DNA of 64,000 nucleotides from Pseudomonas lini (GTDB lineage: Bacteria > Pseudomonadota > Gammaproteobacteria > Pseudomonadales > Pseudomonadaceae): positions 864,493 through 928,492 of the forward strand of contig NZ_JYLB01000002.1 in the NCBI RefSeq assembly GCF_001042905.1, in the 5' to 3' direction. The notes under the pieces are model-generated. The model ran no database searches, had not been told where the DNA came from, and saw only the letters and a program-made list of their open reading frames with translations. The translations under genes were made by a program, and so were the position numbers. The number at the start of each line of letters is the position of its first letter. Within the stretch, counting starts at the first letter, position 1. Of the stretch, positions 63,874-64,000 are shown one piece after another.

Positions 63874-64000
63874 TGTAGTGGTTCAGTTTTTTTAAACCAT
63901 CGCGTAGGAGTATTAAGCCGCCTGTTGCTCGAACAGCGCAGGCGGCAAGTGGTTCGAGGCGGAGTGGCAACGGCGATGGTTGTAATGCGAGATGAATTCC
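63874..64000 (-). mobile_element. End of an IS3-like insertion sequence (cut by the window edge)
   Basis: The segment starts TGTAGTGGTTCAG, beginning with TG as in IS3-family ends, immediately after a truncated REP arm. It contains the stop and last codons of a transposase on the minus strand. The other end, its terminal repeat and the target duplication lie outside the window. Confidence 0.7.
63913..64000 (-). CDS. IS3-family transposase, C-terminal fragment
   Basis: The minus-strand frame reaching TAA at 63915-63913 encodes the last 28 residues of a transposase, ending SHYNHRRCHSASNHLPPALFEQQAA. YNHRRxHSAxxxxxPxxFE is the typical end of the integrase core in IS3-family OrfB. The rest of the gene is outside the window, so intactness cannot be judged. 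Confidence 0.7.
   Translation of the reverse strand, partial: EFISHYNHRRCHSASNHLPPALFEQQAA

Overview
The window reads as chromosomal DNA of a Pseudomonas, most likely of the fluorescens group. The evidence is the crfX-cmpX-sigX-oprF cluster, an Anr-type regulator next to hemN, a methylcitrate-cycle operon with acnD and prpF, high-GC coding sequence, and many REP doublets of the kind common in fluorescens-group genomes. No exact species can be given from sequence reading alone. Almost everything is core metabolism or housekeeping. I found no phage, integrative element, CRISPR array or defence island.

Layout. 1-3506: end of the propionate (2-methylcitrate) operon, acnD (partial)-prpF-prpD. 3782-7150: divergent ppsR and ppsA, controlling and making PEP synthase. 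7254-12888: an alpha/beta hydrolase, rraA, a CorA/ZntB-like transporter (cmaX), then crfX-cmpX-sigX-oprF, the envelope-stress sigma factor cluster. 12972-24674 (minus strand): the nitrate assimilation block, nasS-nasT, nasA with a PP2C/Ser-Thr kinase, and nirB-nirD-nitrate reductase-cobA. 24904-33978: pyrD, rmf with a structured leader, rlmKL, a CHASE/PAS/GGDEF protein, dacB and a YggL protein. 34128-42777: a BenE transporter, a GntR regulator and the purine cluster guaD-xdhC-xdhB-xdhA. 43005-50760: a second GntR regulator, smc, zipA and ligA. 50992-63749: a zinc peptidase, the SRP RNA, an XRE regulator, a PAS/GGDEF/EAL protein, a periplasmic solute-binding-like protein, dnaX-ybaB-recR, an acyl-CoA dehydrogenase, apt, anr and hemN. 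The right edge cuts into an IS3-like element.

How it fits together. The nitrate block shows the clearest regulation. The nirB, nasA and nasS transcripts each begin with a GG-N10-GC sigma-54 type promoter, followed within about 20 nt by an RNA hairpin with a six-base loop of the AxxGxx type recognised by ANTAR proteins, and then by a terminator-like hairpin. nasT encodes the matching ANTAR antiterminator and nasS its nitrate sensor. NirB/NirD need siroheme, and cobA, the first enzyme of that branch, closes the same operon. At the right end a perfect Anr box lies in front of hemN, with anr just downstream.

Most notable findings: a 134-bp element with IS4-like 18-bp terminal repeats inside a REP doublet, flanked by a 10-bp duplication; the NasT-type leader in front of nasS-nasT itself, implying autoregulation; and a REP sequence that encodes the C-terminus of CobA.
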